The notes under the pieces: generated by a model
What the model saw: only the letters and a program-made list of their open reading frames with translations
Database searches by the model: none
What the model was told of the DNA's origin: nothing
Source of the DNA: Variovorax sp. Root411
GTDB taxonomy: Bacteria; Pseudomonadota; Gammaproteobacteria; Burkholderiales; Burkholderiaceae_C
Assembly: GCF_001425205.1 (NCBI RefSeq)
Contig: NZ_LMDW01000004.1
Span: 91,476 to 155,475, forward strand
Length of the DNA: 64,000 bases
Direction: 5' to 3'
Program-made: the position numbers and the translations under genes
Part shown: in pieces, positions 51,962-58,742 of the stretch
Numbering within the stretch: the stretch's first letter is position 1
Layout of the letters: each line of letters opens with the position of its first letter

Positions 51962-52953
51962 TCGAAATCCTCTCATCCGCAGCGCTCGCCACCGTGCAGG
52001 ACCTGGGCCGCACCGGCAGCCTGCGCTGGGGCGTCGGCACCTCCGGCGCCATGGACAACCTCGCGCTGGCCGCGGGCAACCTGTTGCTGGGCAACGAACT
52101 GGGCGCCGCCGCCGTCGAGGTGCCGGTGTTCCCCTTCAAGGTCCGTTTCGCCGAAAACTGCGCCTTCGCACTAACGGGCGCCGATTGCGCGGCCCGGCTC
52201 GACGACCAGCCGCTGCTGCCATGGTGGGTGCACCAGGCGCGCGCCGGCCAGGTGCTCACGCTGGGCCTGCCGCAAGGCGGCGCGCAGCGCGGCAGCCGCG
52301 CCGTGCTGTGCGTGGCCGGCGGCATCGACGTGCCCGAGGTACTGGGCTCGCGCAGCACGCAACTGCGCGGTGCCTTCGGTGGGCACGAGGGACGCGCGCT
52401 GCGCCGGGGCCATGTGCTGCGCGCAGCGGCCACGGGCAGCACTTGCCGCACCGGCTTCGGCCTCGTGCCGCCCGCGCTCGCACTGCCGCTGCAGCGCGAC
52501 GGCGTCGCGGCCGTGCGCGTGTTGCCTGCGGCCGAGTACATGGCCTTCGAGCCCGCTTCGCGCGACGCCTTCTGGGCCGGCGAATGGAAGATCACCCCGC
52601 AGAGCGACCGCTACGGCTACCGCCTGGAAGGCGAGCCGCTGCGCCCCATCGCGCCGATGGAACTGCGCTCGCACGGCATCGTCCCCGGCGTCATCCAGGT
52701 GCCGCACAACGGGCAGCCGATCATCCAGATGCGCGACGCCCAGCCGTCAGGCGGCTACCCCAAGTTCGGCACAGTGATCGAGGCCGACATGTGGCGCCTC
52801 GGGCAAGCGCCCATCGGCAGCCGTGTTCGTTTTGTCGAAGCCACCTGGGACGAGGCGCTGGACGCACTCGACGAAGTGCGCGCCTGGCTCGACAAGGTGG
52901 CGCGCATGGTGGCGCTGCATCGTGGCGCGCCTGTGGCTGCGGCGAGGGCGTAG
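51958..52953 (+). CDS. pxpC: PxpC/KipA-type 5-oxoprolinase subunit (carboxyltransferase domain)
   Basis: A 331-residue KipA-family protein. It begins [20 protein letters not shown], has GVGTSGAMDNLALAAGN, LGSRSTQLRGAFGGHEGRAL, and WKITPQSDRYGYRLEGE, and ends with SHGIVPGVIQVPHNGQPIIQ and a DAQPSGGYPKFG loop. With PxpB it completes the ATP-dependent lactam-opening unit. In urea amidolyase the same domains transfer carboxyl from biotin to an amide nitrogen, which is the chemistry suggested here by the upstream AccB and AccC. Confidence 0.93.
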   Translation: MIEILSSAALATVQDLGRTGSLRWGVGTSGAMDNLALAAGNLLLGNELGAAAVEVPVFPFKVRFAENCAFALTGADCAARLDDQPLLPWWVHQARAGQVLTLGLPQGGAQRGSRAVLCVAGGIDVPEVLGSRSTQLRGAFGGHEGRALRRGHVLRAAATGSTCRTGFGLVPPALALPLQRDGVAAVRVLPAAEYMAFEPASRDAFWAGEWKITPQSDRYGYRLEGEPLRPIAPMELRSHGIVPGVIQVPHNGQPIIQMRDAQPSGGYPKFGTVIEADMWRLGQAPIGSRVRFVEATWDEALDALDEVRAWLDKVARMVALHRGAPVAAARA

Positions 52954-53004
52954 ATGAAAAACCGCTCTTCGATTCGTCGCGTTGTGTGTGAGGCGCGTTG
53001 TTCA

Positions 53005-53195
53005 GGGCGCGCTCACGCCGACGGGGTACCTTGCTCCGCGAATGTCCCCCGCTTCGCTCCTCCTTTATTTCGCTGCGCAAGGCACCCCGCCGTCGTCGTG
53101 CACGGGGCGTCGGGTGCTCCCCGCAGCGAAATAAAGGAGGAGCGAAGCGGGGGACATTCGCGGAGGGGAGTACCCGGCGGCCTGTGCACGCACCC
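53005..53195. repeat. Long inverted-repeat element, copy A
   Basis: Perfect 42-base arms lie at 53036-53077 and 53122-53163 (CCGCGAATGTCCCCCGCTTC... and its complement) around a 44-base spacer. The left end carries GGGCGCGCTCACGCCGACG and the right end TACCCGGCGGCCTGTGCACG, both shared with copy B at 58526. It fills the gap between pxpC and the degenerate BCCP gene, and could act as an attenuator or be a small mobile element. Confidence 0.8.
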
Positions 53196-53209
53196 CGGAA
53201 AGAACTGAC

Positions 53210-53608
53210 ATGCAGGACACCGCACTCCGCACCCCGCAGCTGGCCGCCTGGCTCTCCGGCACCGACATCGGCCTGCTCGAACTGCGTACGCCCGAGGGCA
53301 CGCTGCGCCTCGGCCGGCTGGGCGACGGCATCGTTGAACTGCCGGTGGAAGAAGCAGAGGAGCCCGAACTCCTGCCGATCGACGCCCCCTCGGTCGGCGT
53401 GTTCCTGCACAGCCACCCGCTGACCACCGCACCGTTGGTCCGCACAGGCCAGCGCGTGGAAGCCGGCCAAACCGTGGGCCTGCTGAAGATCGGCCCGCTG
53501 CTGCTGCCCGTCACAACGCCGCAGCCCGGCGTCGTCGAAAACATCCGTGTGGACGATGCCGCCACCGTCGGCTACGGCACGCCGCTGGTCGACCTGCACC
53601 CCCTCTGA
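53210..53608 (+). CDS. Degenerate biotinyl-domain (BCCP-like) protein
   Basis: A 132-residue protein laid out like AccB, with an N-terminal segment, a linker and a C-terminal biotinyl/lipoyl-like domain. Aligned without gaps to the AccB of the same operon, the [11 protein letters not shown] biotin site becomes LLKIGPLLLPV, so the biotinyl Lys is Pro96 and both Met are lost. It cannot be biotinylated there. It keeps VEAGQTVG and the PGVVENIRV strand of the fold. It is placed between pxpC and pxpA, so it may be a structural subunit that docks or caps the complex. The catalytic loss is directly visible; the role is inference. Confidence 0.85.
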   Translation: MQDTALRTPQLAAWLSGTDIGLLELRTPEGTLRLGRLGDGIVELPVEEAEEPELLPIDAPSVGVFLHSHPLTTAPLVRTGQRVEAGQTVGLLKIGPLLLPVTTPQPGVVENIRVDDAATVGYGTPLVDLHPL

Positions 53609-53629
53609 AAAGACGTGAAGGACACCCCC

Positions 53630-54394
53630 ATGGACATCGACCTGAACGCAGACCTTGGCGAAGGCTTCGGCCCCTGGCGCATGGGCGAGGACGAAGCCTT
53701 GCTGGACATCGTCTCCTCCGCCAACGTGGCCTGCGGGTTCCATGCGGGCGACCCGGTCATCATGGACCGCACCGTTCGCATGGCGCTCCAGCGTGGCGTC
53801 GATGTGGGCGCGCACGTCGGCTTTCCCGACCTGATGGGTTTCGGCCGCCGGCAGATGCAGATCGAGACGAAGGAGCTGGTGGCCTACGTGCTCTACCAGC
53901 TCAGCGCGCTCGATGGCATGGCCCGCACCGCCGGCCACCGCATGACGCACATGAGCTTCCACGGCGCGCTCGGCAACATGGCCGCCGCCGACGCCGCGCT
54001 GGCCGAGCCGCTGGTGCGCGCCGTGGCCGACTTCGACCCCACGCTCACCGTCAGCACCTCGGCCAGCCGCGCCATCGAAGGGGCCGCCGAACGCTGCGGC
54101 CTGCGCGTGCGCACCACCTTCCTGGCCGACCGCGCCTGCGGCGACGACGGCCTGCTGGTGCCGCGCAAGTTGCCCGACGCCGTCATCCACGACCGCGACG
54201 CGGTGCTGGCGCGCGTGCGCCAGTTGCTCGAAGACGGCACCGTCGCCAGCTACACCGGCAAGAAGATCCCGATGCGCGTTCATTCGATCCTGCTGCACGG
54301 CGACACCCCCGGCGCGGTGGAACTGGCGCGCGCCGTGCGCGGCGTGGTCGAACAGGCAGGGCGCGTGGTGCCCATTTCCAGGCAGTCGATCTGA
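53630..54394 (+). CDS. pxpA: PxpA/LamB-YcsF-type 5-oxoprolinase subunit
   Basis: A 254-residue LamB/YcsF protein from ATG 53630, with GAAGGA as ribosome site. It has DIDLNADLGEGFGPWRMGED, ANVACGFHAGDP, VGAHVGFPDLMGFGRRQM, HMSFHGALGNMAAADAAL and FLADRACGDDGLLVPRKLP, all family hallmarks, including the Asp/His metal-like site. PxpA is the hydrolase part of 5-oxoprolinase and works with PxpB and PxpC. It ends the operon, 169 bases before the next gene, which has its own promoter. Confidence 0.93.
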   Translation: MDIDLNADLGEGFGPWRMGEDEALLDIVSSANVACGFHAGDPVIMDRTVRMALQRGVDVGAHVGFPDLMGFGRRQMQIETKELVAYVLYQLSALDGMARTAGHRMTHMSFHGALGNMAAADAALAEPLVRAVADFDPTLTVSTSASRAIEGAAERCGLRVRTTFLADRACGDDGLLVPRKLPDAVIHDRDAVLARVRQLLEDGTVASYTGKKIPMRVHSILLHGDTPGAVELARAVRGVVEQAGRVVPISRQSI

Positions 54395-54455
54395 CGACGC
54401 GCAAGGGCACGAACATGGTGCTTACCCTTGGTCATATGCACGGATGCCGGGCGAC

Positions 54456-54519
54456 ATAAGGGCGGCTTATCTCTCCACAGCCATTCCGTCTTGGCGCCGC
54501 GCACGGGCGCTGGCTACAG
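54456..54519 (+). promoter_or_regulatory. NAC-type operator and promoter of the SDR/importer operon
   Basis: ATAAGGGCGGCTTAT (ATA-N9-TAT) at 54456-54470 is followed after 6 bases by ACAGCCATTCCGTCTTGG at 54477-54494. TTGGCG (54491-54496), 17 bases and CTACAG (54514-54519) form a promoter with a reasonable -10. Operator, block and spacings are those before accB. Confidence 0.7.
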
Positions 54520-54563
54520 TGAATTCCAGGCAGACGTCTGCCGTCTCAATGAAAGAACACAAC

Positions 54564-55316
54564 ATGCCGTTTTCCGACTACAAGACCGCGCTGGTGACGG
54601 GAGCCTCGTCGGGCATCGGCGCCGCCGTGGTCGAGCGCCTGAGCAAGGAAGGCCTGAAGGTGCATGCGCTCGCGCGCAGCGCCGACAAACTGGCCGACCT
54701 GGCCGCGCGCACCGGCTGCGTGCCGCACGCCGTCGACGTGGCCGACCTCGAGGCGGTCACGCGACTGACCAGGGAAATCGAATTCGACGTGCTGGTCAAC
54801 AACGCCGGCGTGGACCGCCCCGGCTCCATCCTCAAGGCCGACGCCGAAGGCATCGACCTGCTGGTGGACGTGAATCTGCGCGCCGTGCTGCACCTGTGCC
54901 GGCTCGTGGTGCCCGGCATGGCGGCGCGCGACCGCGGGCACGTGGTCAACATCAGCTCCATTGCCGCGGCCTACAACTTCGGCGGCAACAGCACCTACCA
55001 CGCGACCAAGGCGGCCGTGAGCATGCTGTCGCGCCAGCTGCGCATCGACTGCTTCGGCAAGCGCGTGCGGGTCACCGAGATCTGTCCGGGGCGCGTGGCC
55101 ACCGACATCTTCGCGCACGTGCACGGCGACTCCGAGGACACCTACAAGCGCTTCGTCGAAGGCTTCGAGCTGCCGCAGGCCGAGGACATCGCCAATGCCA
55201 TCGCCTTCGCCATTGCGGCGCCCATCGCGGTGAACGTGGGCCACATGGAAATCACGCCCACGCTGCAGGTGCCCGGCGGCCTGTCGACCACGCGGCCGGA
55301 AGCGCCGCAGGCCTGA
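54564..55316 (+). CDS. SDR-family oxidoreductase of the lactam regulon
   Basis: About 250 residues from ATG 54564 (ATG 54549 is an alternative). It has ALVTGASSGIGAAVVERLSK, NNAGVDRPGS, ISSIAAAYNFGG and STYHATKAAV with Tyr and Lys present. The family resembles YdfG/UcpA-type dehydrogenases that act on 3-hydroxy acids or serine-like amino acids. It is the first gene of the importer operon and shares its NAC-type promoter with accB. A hydroxy amino or hydroxy acid is a plausible substrate. Confidence 0.88.
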   Translation: MPFSDYKTALVTGASSGIGAAVVERLSKEGLKVHALARSADKLADLAARTGCVPHAVDVADLEAVTRLTREIEFDVLVNNAGVDRPGSILKADAEGIDLLVDVNLRAVLHLCRLVVPGMAARDRGHVVNISSIAAAYNFGGNSTYHATKAAVSMLSRQLRIDCFGKRVRVTEICPGRVATDIFAHVHGDSEDTYKRFVEGFELPQAEDIANAIAFAIAAPIAVNVGHMEITPTLQVPGGLSTTRPEAPQA

Positions 55317-55356
55317 GCGGCGCAATCGCGGCAAGCCACGCAAAGGAACCGAGCGC

Positions 55357-56058
55357 ATGAAAGACTTCGACCTGCTGGCGATCCTGCTGAAACCGGAGTT
55401 CGGTGCCATGCTGCTGCACGGCCTGCAGGAGACGCTGAAGATCGCCGCGGGCTCGTGGCTGCTCGCCATGACCATGGCCATCGTGCTGCTGATGGTGCGG
55501 CTCACGCCCAACCGCATCGCCGAACGCGTGGTGGCCGGCTATGTCTCCTACCACCGCAACGTGCCTACGCTGGTGCAGCTCATGTTCTGGTACTTCGGCA
55601 TCTTCAGCCTGCTGCCCGACGCGCTGCAGGGCTGGCTGTCGGTGCACAACGCCGAGCGGCTGCTGTCGATCGTCGCGCTCGGCCTGTGCCAGGCGGCCTA
55701 CTTCAGCGAAGACATGCGCTCCGGCCTTCGCGCAATTCCCGCCGGGCAGGCCGAGGCGGCGCGCGCACTGGGCCACGGCTACATCGGCTCGATGCGCCAC
55801 GTGATGCTGCCGCAGGCCATCCGCAACGCGGTGCCGGCGCTGGTCAACCACAGCGTGTCGCTCTTCAAGAACAGCAGCCTGGCCATGGCCATCGGCGTGG
55901 CCGAACTGACGCACGCGGTGAAGGAAATCGAGAGCCAGAGCTTTCGCACCTTCGAGGCCTACAGCGTGGCGACGGTGCTGTACCTGCTGTGCTCGCTGCT
56001 CATCATGGCGGTGGGCGGATGGCTGGCGCGGCGCTACCGCATCGCCGGCGCAAGGTAA
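55357..56058 (+). CDS. Amino-acid ABC importer permease 1
   Basis: A 233-residue HisM/GltJ-type permease with five helices, the conserved GYVSYHRNVPTLVQLMFWYF and the EAA loop [20 protein letters not shown]. It pairs with the permease at 56071 as a heterodimer. The start ATG has AAAGGAA seven bases upstream. It is 40 bases after the SDR gene, in the same operon. Confidence 0.92.
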   Translation: MKDFDLLAILLKPEFGAMLLHGLQETLKIAAGSWLLAMTMAIVLLMVRLTPNRIAERVVAGYVSYHRNVPTLVQLMFWYFGIFSLLPDALQGWLSVHNAERLLSIVALGLCQAAYFSEDMRSGLRAIPAGQAEAARALGHGYIGSMRHVMLPQAIRNAVPALVNHSVSLFKNSSLAMAIGVAELTHAVKEIESQSFRTFEAYSVATVLYLLCSLLIMAVGGWLARRYRIAGAR

Positions 56059-56070
56059 GCGAGGCACCCG

Positions 56071-56829
56071 ATGTACAGCGTCTACGAAATCCTTCGCGAC
56101 AACTGGCTGCTGCTGCTGGTCGGCCAGTACCCGAGCGGCCCGCTCGGCGGCATCGTCGCCACCCTGATCCTCTCGGTGCTGGGCATCGTGCTGGCCTTTC
56201 CGCTGTCGGTGCTGCTCGCGCTGGCGCGGCTGTCGCCCTGGCGGTTGCTGAACTGGCCCGCTGCCGTGCTCGTGTATGTCGTGCGCGGCGTGCCGCTGCT
56301 GATGGTGATCCTGTGGGTCTACTTTCTCGTGCCGATCCTTATCGGGCGGGACGTGTCGGGCTTCACCACCATGCTGTGCACGCTGGTGATCTACGAAGGC
56401 GCCTACCTCTCTGAGGTGGTGCGCGCCGGCATCCAGTCGCTGCCCAAGGGCCAGGGCGAGGCGGCGCGCGCGCTCGGCCACAGCCACCTGAGCACCATGT
56501 GGTTCGTGATCCTGCCGCAGGCGCTCTACAACATGCTGCCGAGCATGCTGAGCCAGTTCATCTCCACCATCAAGGAGACCACGCTGGGCTACGTGATCAA
56601 CGTGCAGGAACTCACCTTCGCGGCCAACCAGATCAACAACCAGCTGCTGACCAAGCCGTTCCAGGTGTTCTTCATCCTGGCGATGACCTACTACGTGGTG
56701 TGCTTCAGCCTCACGCAGCTGGCGCAATGGCTGGAGCGGCGCATCGCGTACAAGCGGCTCGGCGCCGCGGCGGTGAAGTCCGCCGAAGACGGCGCGCCGC
56801 TCCCGACCCCAGTGGTGACGCAGCCATGA
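56071..56829 (+). CDS. Amino-acid ABC importer permease 2
   Basis: A 252-residue permease with the conserved [20 protein letters not shown] and EAA loop [20 protein letters not shown]. The C-terminal extension (about 230-252) is soluble and Pro/Ala rich. Its stop overlaps the ATPase start by ATGA. Heterodimeric permeases are usual in GltJK/HisQM-type importers for polar or acidic amino acids. Confidence 0.92.
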   Translation: MYSVYEILRDNWLLLLVGQYPSGPLGGIVATLILSVLGIVLAFPLSVLLALARLSPWRLLNWPAAVLVYVVRGVPLLMVILWVYFLVPILIGRDVSGFTTMLCTLVIYEGAYLSEVVRAGIQSLPKGQGEAARALGHSHLSTMWFVILPQALYNMLPSMLSQFISTIKETTLGYVINVQELTFAANQINNQLLTKPFQVFFILAMTYYVVCFSLTQLAQWLERRIAYKRLGAAAVKSAEDGAPLPTPVVTQP

Positions 56830-57617
56830 CGACCGTTCCACACCCCGCAGGGCAGGCACAACAGCCCGCCAAGGACGACACCATGATCCTGTTTTCGAAC
56901 ATCAACAAGTGGTACGGCGACTACCAGGCGCTGGCCGACATCAACGCCGAGGTGAAGAAGGGCGAGGTCGTGGTGGTCTGCGGACCCTCGGGCTCCGGCA
57001 AGTCGACGCTGATCCGCACCGTGAACCGGCTGGAGGAAGTGAAGTCGGGGAAGCTGCTGTTCGACGGCCATGACATCCACGCGCCCATGAGCGGCAAGGC
57101 GCTCAACAAGCTGCGCAGCCGCATCGGCTTCGTGTTCCAGAGCTTCAACCTGTTTCCGCACCTGTCGGTGCTGGAGAACATCATGCTGTCGCCGATGCGC
57201 GTACTTGGCGTGAAGCGCGCCGACGCGAAGGCCAAGGCCGGGCAGCTGCTCGAACGCGTCGGCCTGTCGAACAAGGCGGGCGCGTACCCGGCGCAGCTGT
57301 CGGGTGGCCAGCAGCAGCGCGTGGCGATCGCCCGCGCGCTGGCGATGGAGCCGCCGGCCATGCTGTTCGACGAGCCCACCAGTGCGCTCGACCCCGAGAT
57401 GGTCGGCGAGGTGCTGTCGGTGATGCGCGGGCTGGCGCACGACGGCATGACGATGATGTGCGTCACGCACGAGATGAACTTCGCCCGCGAGGTGGCCGAC
57501 CGCGTCTGGTTCATGGACGCGGGGCGCATCCTCGAAACGGCCGACCCCGCCACCTTCTTCGGCAGTCCGCAGCATCCGCGCGCGCAGCGCTTCCTGTCGG
57601 ACCTGCGCGCGCACTGA
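56826..57617 (+). CDS. Amino-acid ABC importer ATPase
   Basis: A 263-residue GltL/GlnQ-type ATPase with Walker [24 protein letters not shown], signature LSGGQQQR, Walker [15 protein letters not shown] and H-loop THEMNFA. A 19-residue N-terminal extension precedes the usual start near [11 protein letters not shown], so an internal ATG at 56883 is possible. It is translated with permease 2. Confidence 0.93.
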   Translation: MTTVPHPAGQAQQPAKDDTMILFSNINKWYGDYQALADINAEVKKGEVVVVCGPSGSGKSTLIRTVNRLEEVKSGKLLFDGHDIHAPMSGKALNKLRSRIGFVFQSFNLFPHLSVLENIMLSPMRVLGVKRADAKAKAGQLLERVGLSNKAGAYPAQLSGGQQQRVAIARALAMEPPAMLFDEPTSALDPEMVGEVLSVMRGLAHDGMTMMCVTHEMNFAREVADRVWFMDAGRILETADPATFFGSPQHPRAQRFLSDLRAH

Positions 57618-57660
57618 ATTCCCACCCGCGTTTCCCTTCGCAATCTCCCAGGAGTCCACC

Positions 57661-58503
57661 ATGTCGAACAAGACCGTCTTCCGCCTCGCCGCCATCGGCG
57701 CCTGCCTTGCTGCGTCGTCCCTGCTGGCGCATGCCGACCAGTGGAGCGACATTGCCCAGCGCAAGGAACTCAAGTGCGGCACCTTCGCCGACGTACCCCC
57801 GTTCGCCGCACCCGACCCGAAGACGCGCGAGATGGTGGGCCACGACGTCGACCTGTGCCATGCCGTGGCCAAGGAACTCGGCCTCACCGCCAAGGTCACG
57901 CCGCTGTCGGTGGAAGCGCGCGTGCCCGAGGTGAAGCTCGGCCGCGTCGACGTGACCATCGCCAACCTGGCCTACACCAAGAGCCGCGGCGAGCAGATCC
58001 AGTTCAGCGACCCGTACTACGTGGCCAAGGAGATGCTGGCCGTGAAGGCCTCCGACCCCGGCACGGCCAAGGCCGACTTCAAGGGCAAGCGCCTGAGCTC
58101 CACCAAGGGCTCGACCTCCGAGCTGTCGATCAAGATGAACGGCTCGGAGCCGGTCACTTTCCAGGACACGGGCTCGGCCTTCATGGCGGTGCAGCAGAAC
58201 AAGTCGATCGGTATGGTCGCCAACACCATGACCATCACCAAGCTGGTCAATCAGTCGAAGACCGAAGGCGTGGCGCTGAAGATGATCAAGGAACCCATGG
58301 TGCTGCAGCCCATCGGCATCGGCATGAAGAAGGACGAGCCCGCGCTGCTGGCCAAGGTGAACGGCGCGCTCTATGCGCTGGAGAAGTCGGGCGAGCTCGA
58401 CCGCATCTGGGCCAAGTGGCTGGGCCCGAACACCGAATACAAGATGGTGCGCGAAGAGAAGGTCATGCCGCTGGCCGACCTGAAGTTCGAACTGCTGCCT
58501 TGA
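57661..58503 (+). CDS. Amino-acid ABC importer binding protein
   Basis: A 280-residue SBP_bac_3 protein with a signal peptide ending near LLAHA. It has KELKCGTFADVPPFAAPDPK, VGHDVDLCHAVAKELGLTAK, GRVDVTIANLAYTKSRGEQI and an SSTKGSTSELSIK ligand loop. The acidic-amino-acid group (GltI-like) has the same layout, so glutamate-like, pyroglutamate-like or hydroxylated ligands are plausible. It ends the operon, and copy B of the long inverted repeat lies 24 bases after its stop. Confidence 0.92.
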   Translation: MSNKTVFRLAAIGACLAASSLLAHADQWSDIAQRKELKCGTFADVPPFAAPDPKTREMVGHDVDLCHAVAKELGLTAKVTPLSVEARVPEVKLGRVDVTIANLAYTKSRGEQIQFSDPYYVAKEMLAVKASDPGTAKADFKGKRLSSTKGSTSELSIKMNGSEPVTFQDTGSAFMAVQQNKSIGMVANTMTITKLVNQSKTEGVALKMIKEPMVLQPIGIGMKKDEPALLAKVNGALYALEKSGELDRIWAKWLGPNTEYKMVREEKVMPLADLKFELLP

Positions 58504-58525
58504 TTGAGGCTGTGCGGGGACTTTC

Positions 58526-58720
58526 GGGGCGCGCTCACGCCGACGCGGTGACCTTTTTCGCGAATGTCCCCCGCTTCGCTCCTCCTTTATTTCGCGAAAA
58601 AGGCCCCCGCATCGGCGTGATCGTTCAGAGGGTGCTCCCCGCAGCGAAATAAAGGAGGAGCGAAGCGGGGGACATTCGCGGAGGGGAGTACCCGGCGGCC
58701 TGTGCACGCGCCCTGAACAA
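58526..58720. repeat. Long inverted-repeat element, copy B
   Basis: Perfect 37-base arms lie at 58559-58595 and 58644-58680 around a 48-base spacer. The element shares the outer blocks GCGCTCACGCCGACG and ACCCGGCGGCCTGTGCACG with copy A, while the spacers differ. The right end reads GCGCCCTGAAC, which is the complement of GTTCAGGGCGC at the left end of copy A, so a short terminal inverted repeat is likely. It separates the importer operon from the convergent lptD-like gene and could end both messages. Confidence 0.8.
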
Positions 58721-58742
58721 GAGCACAAGAGCACAAGAGACC

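Noticed and set aside
52954..53209. A short coding gene between pxpC and the BCCP-like gene
   Set aside because: The frames there are translations of the inverted repeat and appear in the same form at copy B, so they are not genes.
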